Both the position numbers and the translations under genes were made by a program. From Akkermansia muciniphila (GTDB taxonomy: Bacteria > Verrucomicrobiota > Kiritimatiellia > RFP12 > JAAYNR01): 64,000 nt of DNA. Numbering within the stretch: position 1 is the stretch's first letter; the number at the start of each line of letters is the position of its first letter. The notes under the pieces are model-generated. The model made no database searches, had not been told where the DNA came from, and saw nothing but the letters and a program-made list of their open reading frames with translations. Shown here piece after piece: positions 1-10,911 of this stretch. The stretch spans positions 1-64,000 of the forward strand of contig CAMBQN010000007.1 in assembly GCA_945870025.1 (NCBI GenBank). Reading direction: 5' to 3'.

Positions 1-130
1 TGACAGCCGCTATCGGGATCCAAATCGGGATCGGGACCGAAATCGACGAGAAAGCAAGGAATTCGACCCCGATAGCGATAGCGATTTCGATTTCGACTGT
101 ACAGATGTGCCATAATTAGAAATGCTGGCC
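1..130. mobile_element. Truncated (by window edge) copy of the 46222-46363 element
   Basis: Matches 46237-46366 with one mismatch seen. Confidence 0.95.
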
Positions 131-227
131 GACGGACGCATTACCCTTCACGTTCCAGCACGCATCTGCTAACATACGGCTTGGAATTATACGTTCAGGT
201 TCAGAAACGGACAAAGGGGGGATCAAC

Positions 228-1391
228 ATGCACGAAAGGAATGCCGGTGTCATCGCGAACACGCATTCTCCCCTGCCTGCCGGAAAACCGTCGCTGGCTT
301 CCATCGTGCCGTTGCGTTGTCATACCAGAACACACCACCCGCTTTTCGGCCGTCTCGTTTTCATCTGTCTGCTGGCACTCGGTGGGACCGCCGCGCCTGC
401 CACAGCCAGCTTGACCAATCTCGTGGTCGCGTCGTGGAACGTCGAGAACCTGTTCGACGCCGTGAATGACCCCGACAATCCGGGCGACGATGACTTCACA
501 CCGCGCGGCAAGATGTATTGGACCGCCGCCCGCTATGCGCAGAAGCTGACCAATCTGGCGGAGGTGGTCGCAGCGATGAAGCCCGACATTCTCTGCCTAG
601 TGGAGGTTGAAAACCGCCGCGTGCTCGAGGATCTCTCCCGTGTGACAGCCACGGCGTTTGGCTGGAATCTGCCGGTCATCATCCACCGTGAGGGGGGCGA
701 CAAGCGCGGCATCGACGTGGCCATTCTCTCCCGCCAAGCGCCGAGCAACATCGTTTGGACGACCCCCGTCACCGGCATGCGCGATCAGCTTGCCGCGACG
801 TTTGACTTCGACGGCCGCGAACTGACCGTCTTTTGCAATCATTGGAAATCAGGGTCGGGCAATCCCGAAACCAATGCCTCGATTCGCATCCGAGAAGCCA
901 GCCATCTGGCGCGGCAGGTACGCACGATTCTGGCCCGCCAGACCAATGCCGCCGTCATCGCCACCGGCGACTTCAACGACCTCGTCGACAGCGATATTCT
1001 GGTCCATTCGGCGGGTTTCGTCCCCTGGCCGCCCGCGCCCGGTTCCCCGACGAATGCCCTGCTGAACAACCTCTCGGGCCTGCTGCCGCCCGCGAGCCGC
1101 GGCACGTATTACTTCAGCCGAAACCGGGTGTGGAACTCCTTTGATTCCATCTCCGTCAGTCCCGGCATGCTCCCCGGCGCGGACAAGCCCGCCGCCTGGC
1201 AGGCGACGACCAACACCTACGCGATTTTTATTTCCAGCGCGCAAACCAACTCTGCGGGGCGACCGCTCTCCTATTGGCGGGCGCGGTCCGAACACACGAG
1301 CGGCAGACGGCGGATCGGCTACTCCGATCACTTTCCGGTGCGCGTTGAATTGCGTTCGTTGTGGACGGAAGCAACCACCAGCCCGCGATGA
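228..1391 (+). CDS. Endonuclease/exonuclease/phosphatase family protein, secreted
   Basis: ORF with hydrophobic N-terminus and EEP motifs (VVASWNVENLFD, LVEVENRRVLEDL, NHWKSGSG, IATGDFND, YSDHFPV). Confidence 0.85.
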   Translation: MHERNAGVIANTHSPLPAGKPSLASIVPLRCHTRTHHPLFGRLVFICLLALGGTAAPATASLTNLVVASWNVENLFDAVNDPDNPGDDDFTPRGKMYWTAARYAQKLTNLAEVVAAMKPDILCLVEVENRRVLEDLSRVTATAFGWNLPVIIHREGGDKRGIDVAILSRQAPSNIVWTTPVTGMRDQLAATFDFDGRELTVFCNHWKSGSGNPETNASIRIREASHLARQVRTILARQTNAAVIATGDFNDLVDSDILVHSAGFVPWPPAPGSPTNALLNNLSGLLPPASRGTYYFSRNRVWNSFDSISVSPGMLPGADKPAAWQATTNTYAIFISSAQTNSAGRPLSYWRARSEHTSGRRRIGYSDHFPVRVELRSLWTEATTSPR

Positions 1392-1409
1392 GGGAGAACA
1401 GGAAGGCCC

Positions 1410-2771
1410 ATGAGCTTATTTAACCGCGTCATTCAGGATCCCGCTTCCTTTTGCTTGGATGTTGAAACGCTCGGTGAATGCCAGATTGAATCACCGGCGC
1501 GTCTGCGCCAATTCGTCACCAACGGGTCCCGCGCCGTGATGGCCTATGAGGTTGAGTTGCTCAAGACCGCCATGAGTAAACTCAATGGAGCCTTGCCGTC
1601 GTTCGAGATGGCCGGCCCGCACAGTAAGATCTACCATGACCCGGCCTGGAGCCGCGCGGCGATCCTCACGGCGGGCGGCCTCTGTCCGGGCCTGAACCAT
1701 GTGATCAAGGGGCTGGTCGAGATTCTGGCGTTCGACTACGGCATCAGGCTGATTTACGGCATCCGCTACGGTTACAGCGGCCTCATTCCGCGCTTTGCCC
1801 ATGCGCCGATCATGCTCAATCCCGATGAGGTCGACACCATCCATGAAATCGGCGGTACGATTCTCGGCTCCTCGCGTGGCGAGCAGGACACCCGCGAGAT
1901 GGTTGACACCCTGACGCGCATGAACATCAACCTCCTCTTCTGCATCGGGGGCGACGGCACACTGCGCGCGGCGCGGGATGTCGCCGATGAGTGCCGCAAG
2001 CGTCGGCTGGCCGTGAGCGTCGTGGGAATACCCAAGACGATTGACAACGACCTCAACTTCGTTGGCCGCAGCTTCGGCTTCGAAACCGCCGTCGCCGAAA
2101 CCTCGCCCATTCTCAGCTCGGCCCATACCGAGGCTAAGGGCACCAACCATGGCATCGGCCTCGTGAAGCTCATGGGCCGCGATTCTGGTTTTATTGCCGC
2201 CTATGCCACGGTTGCAAACCCGATCGTCAACTATTGCCTGATTCCTGAAATGGATTTTGAAATGGATGGGCCAAGCGGGCTGCTTGCGGCTCTGGATGGT
2301 CGGTTCAATTCGGGAAAGAATCACGCCGTGATCGTCGTCGCCGAAGGCGCCGGGCAACGGCTGATCAGCGGCGCGGCGGAACTGCGCGATGCATCGGGTA
2401 ATCTGCTGAAAAAAGACATCGGCGAATTTCTCAAGCTCGCGATAGATGCCCATTTCAAGCGGACGGGGCGGGATGTCTCGATCAAATATTTTGACCCGAG
2501 CTATTCGATCCGAAGCGTGCCCGCCAAGGGGACGGACGCCATCCGCTGCTACCTCCTGGCGCGCAACGCCGTCCATGCCGCGATGGCCGGGCGTACCAAC
2601 TGCGTGATCTCGAACATTTCAGGAAACGCCTATACGCTCGTGCCGACGCAACTCGTCTGCACGGAGCGGCAACAGGTGGATCTGGACAGCGATCTCTGGA
2701 AAGCGGTTCTGGACGCCACGGGACAGCTCCATTCCTTCAACCCCAACATCAACGTTAGGCAGGCTCTATGA
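1410..2771 (+). CDS. 6-phosphofructokinase (long TP0108/plant-like type, probably ATP-dependent)
   Basis: AILTAGGLCPGLN, GGDGTLRAARDVADEC, VVGIPKTIDNDL motifs. Confidence 0.9.
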   Translation: MSLFNRVIQDPASFCLDVETLGECQIESPARLRQFVTNGSRAVMAYEVELLKTAMSKLNGALPSFEMAGPHSKIYHDPAWSRAAILTAGGLCPGLNHVIKGLVEILAFDYGIRLIYGIRYGYSGLIPRFAHAPIMLNPDEVDTIHEIGGTILGSSRGEQDTREMVDTLTRMNINLLFCIGGDGTLRAARDVADECRKRRLAVSVVGIPKTIDNDLNFVGRSFGFETAVAETSPILSSAHTEAKGTNHGIGLVKLMGRDSGFIAAYATVANPIVNYCLIPEMDFEMDGPSGLLAALDGRFNSGKNHAVIVVAEGAGQRLISGAAELRDASGNLLKKDIGEFLKLAIDAHFKRTGRDVSIKYFDPSYSIRSVPAKGTDAIRCYLLARNAVHAAMAGRTNCVISNISGNAYTLVPTQLVCTERQQVDLDSDLWKAVLDATGQLHSFNPNINVRQAL

Positions 2772-3703
2772 CCCCTTGCGAAACCATTCCGACCCTTAAG
2801 CCGCGGTGTGCCGTGGTCGGCGTCGTAGGCCGCACCAATTCAGGCAAATCGACACTCGTCAACCGGCTGGTCGGTGAAAAGGTTTCCATCGTCAGCCCCG
2901 TCGTGCAGACCACGCGAAACACGATCCGCGGCATTCTCTCGGAACCCCGCGGTCAGTTGGTCTTCCTCGACACGCCGGGGCTACACAAGGCCGAAGGGCA
3001 TCTCGGCACGCTGATGAACCGGATGGCCCGGCAGACGGCGTCGACTGTCGACATCGTACTGCTGGTGATTGACGGTTCACACCTGCCACAGATTGAGGAC
3101 GACGGCTGGCTGCGGCGGCTGGCGCATACCGAGCAGCCGTGCGTGTTCCTCCTCAACAAGTCCGACCGCGAACCGCTCTACACCGCCGAATACCAGACGC
3201 TGTGGGCGACGATCCTCCAGGAAAAGGGCGTGACCAAAGAGGTCCTCTGGCTGAGCGCGTCAGCGGCGGGCGGCGCGGGCGTCGACGCGGTTACCGACAC
3301 CCTCTTCACACTGGCCGCCCCGGCGGACGAGTTGCTTTTTCCGGAAGATGTGGTATCCGATTACCCCCGAAAACTGGCGATCTCCGATGTCATCCGCGAG
3401 AAGCTATTCGCCAAACTCATGGATGAATTGCCGCACGAGATCGCCGTGCGAGTGGACGAGATCGTCGAAGAGGGAACCGACTGGCACATCACCGCCACCA
3501 TCCTGGTCAACCGCTATTCCCAGAAGGGAATCGTCATCGGCGACAAGGGGCGGACGATCCGCTACGTCAAACGCGGCGCCGAACCCGAGATCAGCGACAT
3601 GTTCGGCGTCCACGCGCATCTGGAACTGTGGGTCAAGGAAGAGAAGAATTGGATGAAAAACTTCTTTCTCCTTCGCCAGCTCGGCTATATCGGCGACCGG
3701 TGA
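2768..3703 (+). CDS. era: GTPase Era
   Basis: GRTNSGKSTLVNRLVGEKVSIVSPVVQTTRNTIRGI, DTPGLH, NKSD and C-terminal KH domain (GIVIGDKGRTIRYV); ATG overlaps upstream stop. Confidence 0.95.
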   Translation: MTPCETIPTLKPRCAVVGVVGRTNSGKSTLVNRLVGEKVSIVSPVVQTTRNTIRGILSEPRGQLVFLDTPGLHKAEGHLGTLMNRMARQTASTVDIVLLVIDGSHLPQIEDDGWLRRLAHTEQPCVFLLNKSDREPLYTAEYQTLWATILQEKGVTKEVLWLSASAAGGAGVDAVTDTLFTLAAPADELLFPEDVVSDYPRKLAISDVIREKLFAKLMDELPHEIAVRVDEIVEEGTDWHITATILVNRYSQKGIVIGDKGRTIRYVKRGAEPEISDMFGVHAHLELWVKEEKNWMKNFFLLRQLGYIGDR

Positions 3704-3773
3704 GCGACCGCTTGATACTGGGCCAGCTTTTGAGGGTGTGGCAGCAAACGGAAAGAGCAGGGTTCAGGGTTCC

Positions 3774-3882
3774 GATCCTAATCGTAATCGTAATCGTAAT
3801 CGTAATCCGTTTTCCACCAGGAGATTAAAATCAAGATTAGGATTACGATTAAGATGGCAATAGCCCCTTAAGTAAGCGCCAT
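3774..3882 (-). repeat. Degenerate hexamer (AATCGT) hairpin element with conserved flank; reverse-oriented copy of the element at 19491-19596
   Basis: Arms (TAATCN)n and (NGATTA)n around a short loop; flank TTAAGATGGCAATAGCCCCTTAAGTAAGCGCCAT matches the reverse complement of 19491-19525. Confidence 0.85.
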
Positions 3883-3887
3883 CCCGG

Positions 3888-4328
3888 TCAGAAGGATTCC
3901 GTCTCGATGCACGTGTATCCCAGAACTTTCAAGAGCAGGACGGCTTGATTCCAGTACGGACCGGGGCTGTCGACGTACTCTTGCTTGATCAACCGATAAG
4001 AATCGGTGCGATTCTCCTTCCGCTCGGCGAGCAGCTTCAACACGGTCTGCCCCGCACGGACCTCGGCTGTTTGAATAGATACCTGTCCCTGCGCATCGAT
4101 GGGTTTCTTTTTTAGCGTCGCTTTCATCTTGGCCACATCGTCAACGCGCGCATGCAGACACTCGGTCAGAAAGACCTCGACCGCCCGCTCCAGCACCGGA
4201 TCTTGCTTAACCCGACCGCCGACGCCGGTCGGTGATCCCCCCGTGGTGGCACATCCCGCCAGCATCAGCGCGGTCATTACCACCGCGCACACGGCGACGC
4301 CAAAACCCGCTCTGCCTGAGTGATTCAT
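3888..4328 (-). CDS. Putative lipoprotein of unknown function
   Basis: N-terminal lipobox-like ALMLAGCATT. Confidence 0.6.
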   Translation of the reverse strand: MNHSGRAGFGVAVCAVVMTALMLAGCATTGGSPTGVGGRVKQDPVLERAVEVFLTECLHARVDDVAKMKATLKKKPIDAQGQVSIQTAEVRAGQTVLKLLAERKENRTDSYRLIKQEYVDSPGPYWNQAVLLLKVLGYTCIETESF

Positions 4329-4444
4329 TAATCAGCGCTCCCTTCAGCATCTGCCAGAAAAGCCGGCTAGGAGAAAATAATACCAGATATCTGTTGTGCC
4401 GTGTGAAAATGATGTCGGGAGCATCAGATTGTCACGACTGGGCC

Positions 4445-4478
4445 CAAAAAGCCGGCGAACCTCATCGGTCCGCCGGCT
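4445..4478 (-). terminator. Rho-independent terminator downstream of the small lipoprotein gene
   Basis: On minus strand AGCCGGCG...CGCCGGCT stem followed by TTTTT. Confidence 0.75.
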
Positions 4479-4502
4479 GGGGCAATCAGCGTGTCGCCTG
4501 AC

Positions 4503-4733
4503 TTACTTCTCCATGGCTTTATCGACGCTCTTCTTGGCGTCATCTCCAGCCTTCTCGGCCACCTTCGCCGCGTCCACTGCCTCCTTCTTGACCTGCTCGG
4601 CGGCGCCACTCATCCGCTCCGTCAGCGTGGGCTCCTTTTTCTTGCAGCCCGTGAACGCGACAGCGACAGCGACTACCAACGCAAACATGACAATACGCTT
4701 CATATGTGAACTCCTGCTTGTAGTTGAACTCAC
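4503..4733 (-). CDS. Small lipoprotein, Lys/Ala-rich
   Basis: MKRIVMFALVVAVAVAFTGCKKKEPT signal/lipobox followed by amphipathic KEAVDAAKVAEKAGDDAKK; likely start 4703. Confidence 0.6.
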   Translation of the reverse strand: MSSTTSRSSHMKRIVMFALVVAVAVAFTGCKKKEPTLTERMSGAAEQVKKEAVDAAKVAEKAGDDAKKSVDKAMEK

Positions 4734-4798
4734 GACGTTTTACCGTCGTATCCTGGGGTGAAAATGAAACCTGATCATCCTCTCCCCAAAAATCCTTT

Positions 4799-6988
4799 TC
4801 ATTTGTCTTTGGGCGCGAGCGGTGCCTCGGCTGTGACACGGCCCACAGCGGCAGGCGGATTCTTCTTCATCGAGGTCGGCAGCACGCTGTCCAGCAAACC
4901 GCCAAACCAGAGCGAGACCGCAAGCGCGACGAGTATCAGGATCGCGATGATCCGGTTGCGCACGCTATTGTCGTCGGCAAACGGGTCGGTCAACTGACGC
5001 TCCGCATTGGCCGGAAGCACCGCCTCGGTGGTGAATATACGCCCCAGCTTGAGCGAGAGACGCAAACGCCGGTTGATCGCCCATCCGCATGCATTGAGGA
5101 TCGGGGCCACGTCACGGGCGCGCAGCTTGAACCAAGTCACGATCATCGAAGGCCCTGATATCAGCAGGAGGATGGCGACCAGTCCCACTGCGGATTTCCA
5201 TAAGGGCATGCCGGCGATGGCGCTGACCATGCCGCCGATGGCCGTGCTGATTAAACCGACCGCGATGCCGAGAGCCGCAGCCGTCGACGCGAGGGCCGCG
5301 CCCTCCATTTTTTTGGGCGCTTCGGCCACAGCCGCACTCGGAATATCAATTTTTTTGGCGGCGCTGATCAGCGCGGCGTCATGCTTGGCGGCCAGCAGCT
5401 TTCTGACCTGTCCACCGATCATGGCGGCGAACTTGCGCCACGGATCCCAGAAGGCCTCTTTCAGACTGATGGAGTTGTCCACCATTCTGACGATGACCGC
5501 GTCCCAGTCCTTGCCGTCGAGGTCGTAAAAGATGCCGTTGCGTCCGACCCAGAGCGAATGTGCAAACCCCGATGTGAAGGTCGCGCAGATGGTGCGCGTC
5601 TCCTTCGTGCCCGGGCGGGTCAGTGTGCAGTAGGCCAGACAGCACTTACTGGCACCGGCCTGTCCCGCGTGCGCGGCGATGTCGTCCACGTGGAAACAGA
5701 GGTGGCAGGCGCGGGCATCCATATAGAGCGTGCCCACCTGAAAGATCGAGACGGTCTTCGGATCATAGAGGCGCCCCATGTTGACGTAGTTGCTGATCAG
5801 GGTGAGCATATTCGCATGGTAACGGATCAGCCGCTCGACCTCCGCGATCTGAGCGTTTTCCGTCGAGAGAGCGGCATCCCTGGCGATCAGACCAGTAATC
5901 TCAGCTCGGGCTTTTCCGGCGACCATGTCGGCGAGGCGGGCGACGCCCAGACCGGCCACTTCAACGCCCGTCTGGGCGGCGATCCACGCCGTGTAGGGCG
6001 CGAACGTGGCCTTGAGCGACTGCCACTGCACGGCCGAGAGCGCGGCGCAATCCGCCCCGATCAGCGGCGCAACCACCGTGCGCGCAAAGCCGGCCAGAGC
6101 CTCCGCCCAATACGGGTTGACGCCTTCCAGCAATGGCAGGTCACGACCGGCGGCGATTTTTGAAAGCGGAAAGGCTGCGATCGCGGGCAGGCCGTCACGG
6201 AGTTCCTGCGGCGCGAGCGCGGCGAAGTCGGCGTCCGTCCGATTGAGCGGTCCGGCGGCACGAGCGTCGAAGGCTGCCAGGCGGCAGCGGGTGAAGTAGT
6301 CGTCGAGCTTCGCGCGGACCCCCTCCAGCGCGGCGGCCGCGGCGGCGGTTTTGTCGCCCAGCGGCAGCACCGCAGCGTCCGCTCGCCGGGTCCAGTCGAG
6401 GTGCGCGGCGGCGGCCGCAAAGAAGGCGTCGACCGTGGCCTGATTCACACCCGGCTTGCCGCTGCGGTCGGTGAGTGCTCCGAATGCGGCAATAATCGCC
6501 TCGATCGCCTGGCTCGTGGCCGCGTCATCAGCGGCGTCGGCGGGCACGATGCCGTCGCCGTTGAAACGAGTCCCGGCAAAAATCTTGGCGGTGTCGCCGA
6601 CGTCGGCCAGACTGATCGCGTCGGCCGACTCTTTTCCCAGATTAACCAGGATGCGCTTGGCACTCGCCAGCAGGGTCCGTCCCTCGGGCGTAGCGGCGCT
6701 GATCGACGCGAGACGCAACGTTTCGGATCCGTCCATCAGAGGATCGAGCGTCACGAGACGGACCGACAACCACTGGACCGCCGCGAGCAGTTCGGGGACG
6801 CGGATGCGCCCGTCCTTGTCGGTATCGAGCCATTCGAGTGTCTTGGGGTCGAAACGGATGCCTTTAGTGGGACAACTCAGCGCCGTCCAGAGCTTCTGGT
6901 CTAGTTCTGCCAAGTGCGCAATGTCCGCACCGTTACGGAAGAGGACCTGATCCAATCCGCCCGAACGATAAAATTTCCACGTGTGCAT
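4799..6988 (-). CDS. Large membrane-anchored protein of unknown function with EF-hand-like segment
   Basis: Long ORF; DTDKDGRIRVPE EF-hand-like motif near N-terminus; hydrophobic segments at C-terminus; start at MHTWKF. Confidence 0.6.
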   Translation of the reverse strand: MHTWKFYRSGGLDQVLFRNGADIAHLAELDQKLWTALSCPTKGIRFDPKTLEWLDTDKDGRIRVPELLAAVQWLSVRLVTLDPLMDGSETLRLASISAATPEGRTLLASAKRILVNLGKESADAISLADVGDTAKIFAGTRFNGDGIVPADAADDAATSQAIEAIIAAFGALTDRSGKPGVNQATVDAFFAAAAAHLDWTRRADAAVLPLGDKTAAAAAALEGVRAKLDDYFTRCRLAAFDARAAGPLNRTDADFAALAPQELRDGLPAIAAFPLSKIAAGRDLPLLEGVNPYWAEALAGFARTVVAPLIGADCAALSAVQWQSLKATFAPYTAWIAAQTGVEVAGLGVARLADMVAGKARAEITGLIARDAALSTENAQIAEVERLIRYHANMLTLISNYVNMGRLYDPKTVSIFQVGTLYMDARACHLCFHVDDIAAHAGQAGASKCCLAYCTLTRPGTKETRTICATFTSGFAHSLWVGRNGIFYDLDGKDWDAVIVRMVDNSISLKEAFWDPWRKFAAMIGGQVRKLLAAKHDAALISAAKKIDIPSAAVAEAPKKMEGAALASTAAALGIAVGLISTAIGGMVSAIAGMPLWKSAVGLVAILLLISGPSMIVTWFKLRARDVAPILNACGWAINRRLRLSLKLGRIFTTEAVLPANAERQLTDPFADDNSVRNRIIAILILVALAVSLWFGGLLDSVLPTSMKKNPPAAVGRVTAEAPLAPKDK

Positions 6989-7016
6989 GGGATCCTCATT
7001 GAAGAACAGATAGTCA

Positions 7017-8246
7017 TCAATCCACGGCGCCAGCATACCGGTCCCCATGAATCGAGCAGGAGGGGTGCTCATTCGCGGGATTAATGGAATAGACACCGCC
7101 CTGAGGACAGCGCGGCAAAGCTCCGTGAAGTTGGGCTTCAACCGCAGCACGGGGAACGGCGCTGGTGTCGCTCAACTTCTGATCTGCGATTACTGCTTCT
7201 TTCGCAGACTCGATCTCGCTGAGCTGGTTTAAGCATTTCTGGGGTTCCGGAACGGTTTCATCCCCGGATGTTTCGGAGACACCGTCTTCCTCCTCGTCGG
7301 CCTGCAAGGCGAGTTCAGCGGATCGGGCCAGTGCCTTTTCCTGAGCCGTTATCATGGCCGGCATGGCGACGGCCGCCAGCATGGCGATGACACACACCGT
7401 GACCATGGCGTTGGCCCCGCCGCCGCCAGCCCCGCCAAACGTGAAGAAGGCAAAAAGATAAGCCCAGAAATTGCGAGGCGCGCGCGGCGGGGTGCCGCCG
7501 TTCTGCAGGGCAATCAGATGGGCCACGCGCTGCGACAGCGTCGGATAACCGGAGATCAGTTCATACCACGAAACAAAAAATCCGCGTTGTTCCATGTACT
7601 GACGGGCGAACAATTCCGGGCTCATGGTCTCACGGGCTTGTTTGCCGCCAGCCAGAATCATCATGGCCCGGACCGCGCCCGCCGCATCGCGGGCGGCAAA
7701 GGACCCGTGACGGTCAGAACTGCGTTCGCAGGCCCGATGATAGGCATTGCCCAAAAGCGGAAGCAGCAGGCCGGGAAAGAGCAGAATCCGCTTTTGCAGA
7801 TGGCTGCGCCGAATATGGCCGATCTCGTGCCCGATGAGAAACTCGATCTCCGGGCTATCCGCGCCATAGGTCTCCAGTATTTCCGAATACAGGACCACGA
7901 AATTGCGGCCGCAGTGGCGGGTGGCAAAGGCATTCAGCATGCCACCGGACTGCGCCACGTAGAGATCCGGAACCGGCGTCACGCCGAGCTTGGCGCACAC
8001 CCGGACACAGGCCTGCGCCAGAGCCGGAAACTGCGTGGTGTCCACCTTGACCGCCTCGGCTTTGAGGCTTGCTATCAACAACCCATTGCCCAGCCAGACG
8101 AACAGACTGATGCCCAGCACATACAGAATCGGAATAATCGTGACCACGCACACGATCCAGACGAGGATCGAGAATACCAAGGCAAAACAAAAATAGGTCT
8201 CTTCTCGCGGATCGCTCAATGAAGAGAGTGTTAAGGGTTGATTCAT
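7017..8246 (-). CDS. M48 family metallopeptidase, membrane protein
   Basis: HEIGHIRRSH zinc motif, ERSSDRHG, N-terminal TM helices. Confidence 0.85.
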   Translation of the reverse strand: MNQPLTLSSLSDPREETYFCFALVFSILVWIVCVVTIIPILYVLGISLFVWLGNGLLIASLKAEAVKVDTTQFPALAQACVRVCAKLGVTPVPDLYVAQSGGMLNAFATRHCGRNFVVLYSEILETYGADSPEIEFLIGHEIGHIRRSHLQKRILLFPGLLLPLLGNAYHRACERSSDRHGSFAARDAAGAVRAMMILAGGKQARETMSPELFARQYMEQRGFFVSWYELISGYPTLSQRVAHLIALQNGGTPPRAPRNFWAYLFAFFTFGGAGGGGANAMVTVCVIAMLAAVAMPAMITAQEKALARSAELALQADEEEDGVSETSGDETVPEPQKCLNQLSEIESAKEAVIADQKLSDTSAVPRAAVEAQLHGALPRCPQGGVYSINPANEHPSCSIHGDRYAGAVD

Positions 8247-8505
8247 CGCGTCCTCCTGATGTGATTACAAAATAGCGGCCTGCCTCTTCAGAATGCAAAC
8301 CGAACGGTTGAATAGTATCACGCCCCACCGCAAGAGGCAATGCCAACGATCCGGTTAATCGCATTGACACCTGCCATCCAACTGACTATCCTTTCTCTAC
8401 CTTCGATCTCTGAATAGCGCTGGACTGTCGACGGTCATCCACCCATCGTCCGTTTGCTGCCTTCACTAACCCATACTGGTAACCCCCTTACAAAAGAAAT
8501 TGCTC

Positions 8506-9807
8506 ATGTCCTATGCACTGTCCCCTGATGAACACAGCTATCTGAGAAGTCTCGCCAGACGCCAGGCGGCAATCGCGGCGCTCCCGGTGATGGCGCAGCG
8601 TCGCCAGATGTGGACCGACATGAATGACGGCAAACCCGGCGCCCGGCCACCGTTCGTCATCGAAACGTGGACCTTTGACCGCGATTTCATGCCCTCCTCC
8701 ATCTTCCGCTGCCAATCCGACTTCGGGCGTCATCTGGAAGGACAGTTCCTGCGAAACATCCGCCACCACGAGATTCTGGACGATGATCACGTCTGCCCCG
8801 ACACGCTCGACATGGGGTGGCATGTCTGGTGCAATGAGTTCGGCATCGACATCCCCATGACCTTCGCGAAGGATGCGGAGGGTGTCGTCACCGGATACCA
8901 TTTTGAGTGTCCCATCCAGGATCTTCAGGATGGCTTCGACAGAATTCAACCGGCCACCTTTGGCGTGAATCGCGACTCGACCCGGGAAGAGCAGACGTTT
9001 CTGCAGGAGACCTTTGGCGACATCCTGCCCGTCGTCATCCGTTCCGGAACCTACGGCAATAACTGCCTGACCCAGCGATTGATGCGGCTGATGACCATGG
9101 AGACGTTCTTCCTGGCGATGTACGACTGCCCGGACAAGCTTCATGGCGTGATGGCCCTGCTGCGGGATAATGCCAGTCGCATGGCGCACTGGGCGGAGCA
9201 GGAAGGACTGCTGGTGCTCAACAACAGCAACCAATGCACGTGCGGCACCTGTTTTAACTTCACCACCCTGCTGCCAAAGTCGGCGGTGGCCCCCGGACAG
9301 GTCAAACTATCCGATATGTGGAGCGGCATGGACAGCCAGGAAACCGTCGGCGTCTCCCCTGAGCTGTTTCACGAGTTCTGCTTTCCCTACTACCGCGATC
9401 TGGCCGCCATGTACGGCCTGGTCTACTGGGGGTGCTGCGAACCGGCCGACCCGATCTGGGAGACGTCGCTCAGCAAACTGCCCAACCTCAAGGCCGTCTC
9501 CATCTCGCGTTGGGCCAATCAGGCGTACATGGCCGAGGCGATGGCCGGCAAGGGACTCATCTTCTCGCGCAAGCCCAATCCCAATCTGCTCGGCGTGGAT
9601 GTGCAGTTGAACGAAGAGGCCTGGGCCACGGAGATCCGCGAAACGCTGGAGATCACGGCCGGCAAGAACCTCCCCCTCGAATTTGTCGTGCGCGATGTCT
9701 ATTCCATGCACGGCAACCTGGACAAGCCTCGCCGCGCGGTCGAGATCGCCCGGCGCGAGATTGACCGGTTCTTCCCGCACACCTGCGAGGCATCAGGCAG
9801 AACGTAG
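8506..9807 (+). CDS. Uroporphyrinogen-decarboxylase-fold protein
   Basis: Overall UroD-like pattern (MSGMD... FHEFCFPYYRDLAAMYGLVYWGCCEPADPIWE); family call by general resemblance. Confidence 0.55.
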   Translation: MSYALSPDEHSYLRSLARRQAAIAALPVMAQRRQMWTDMNDGKPGARPPFVIETWTFDRDFMPSSIFRCQSDFGRHLEGQFLRNIRHHEILDDDHVCPDTLDMGWHVWCNEFGIDIPMTFAKDAEGVVTGYHFECPIQDLQDGFDRIQPATFGVNRDSTREEQTFLQETFGDILPVVIRSGTYGNNCLTQRLMRLMTMETFFLAMYDCPDKLHGVMALLRDNASRMAHWAEQEGLLVLNNSNQCTCGTCFNFTTLLPKSAVAPGQVKLSDMWSGMDSQETVGVSPELFHEFCFPYYRDLAAMYGLVYWGCCEPADPIWETSLSKLPNLKAVSISRWANQAYMAEAMAGKGLIFSRKPNPNLLGVDVQLNEEAWATEIRETLEITAGKNLPLEFVVRDVYSMHGNLDKPRRAVEIARREIDRFFPHTCEASGRT

Positions 9808-9822
9808 ACACGTGGGTTAGGA

Positions 9823-10818
9823 TCATTGTTTGGGCGGCGCGAGCGGCAACGCCAGCCACGCGAGCCCGAGGTCGCGTCCCATGTGACTGGTACTATCGCC
9901 GCCGGGGGCATCGTAAAACATCGCCAGACGTTTGCCGACGACGATTACCGACGGCAATCCGATGCATTTCTTCGACCACGTGCAGTTTCTTCCATCCAGC
10001 ACCACGGCCTTATCTTTTTCGTCCCATCGGTTCAGGTCTTTGGACCAATACACCCAGATCGCGTCGGTGTACTCGCCGTTACGATCATCCAAGCCGATGT
10101 GATTGGTAAACAGAAACCACGTCTGGTTGGACGGCTCGAAGTAGAGCGAGGAATTCTCAATCTGTTCTTCCGGCGAAACAATGGGCTGCGGGTCGACCGC
10201 CCATGGCCCGTTCAGATCCCTGGTGCGCGCGATGCCGAGTGTGCGCTTGATCGAGGCGCTGAAGAACATCAGGTAGTCGTCACCCTGCTTGACAATGTGT
10301 CCGGGACTCGCGGTATCGGCATAGTAGGTTCCCGGCTTTGTCCGGAATGGAATGACTTCCGGCTGTTTGACCCACGGTCCGGCCAGGGACTTGCTCCGCG
10401 CTTTCATCGTCAAATAAGGCAACGCGGGTATATATTCCGGGCCGCCATAGGTATTGGGCGTGGCAACATAGAACATGTGCCAGTTGTGGCCATCGAAGTA
10501 GACCCACGGGGAGGAAGCCGAGGCGGAATCATCCTCGCCTGGTTTGCCGAAGTCCAAGACGGGCCCTTTCTTCTCCCAGGTCTTCAGATCCTTGCTGGTG
10601 GCCAGACAAGCCAGCCACCCCTTGGGTCCGGCGCCGTCGTAGAAAAGATGGTAAACGCCATGCTCCTCAAAAATCAATGCTTCCCGCGCGCCGAGATAGT
10701 CGCACTGCCGCGGCCCGTCGCCGTGCCGCAGAATCACGCCCTGATCGCGCGCCTCCATCCTAAGCTTCGCGGACGGTCGCCCATCCGGGTAGGTCGTGTC
10801 CTGTTCAATGCTGCTCAT
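9823..10818 (-). CDS. Five-bladed beta-propeller glycoside hydrolase (GH43/GH32-like)
   Basis: Repeated blades (HLFYDGAGPKGWLACLATSKDLKTWEKKGPVL, DDYLMFFSAS, GIARTRDLNGPW). Confidence 0.65.
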   Translation of the reverse strand: MSSIEQDTTYPDGRPSAKLRMEARDQGVILRHGDGPRQCDYLGAREALIFEEHGVYHLFYDGAGPKGWLACLATSKDLKTWEKKGPVLDFGKPGEDDSASASSPWVYFDGHNWHMFYVATPNTYGGPEYIPALPYLTMKARSKSLAGPWVKQPEVIPFRTKPGTYYADTASPGHIVKQGDDYLMFFSASIKRTLGIARTRDLNGPWAVDPQPIVSPEEQIENSSLYFEPSNQTWFLFTNHIGLDDRNGEYTDAIWVYWSKDLNRWDEKDKAVVLDGRNCTWSKKCIGLPSVIVVGKRLAMFYDAPGGDSTSHMGRDLGLAWLALPLAPPKQ

Positions 10819-10911
10819 CGTTTATCCCGCCTTGTGGTGTTTGTTTATTGGCATATTGGGTCTTGCAAGGTTTAATCTTATAGGGAATATAGGCGTAAAC
10901 TAGAGGCCTGA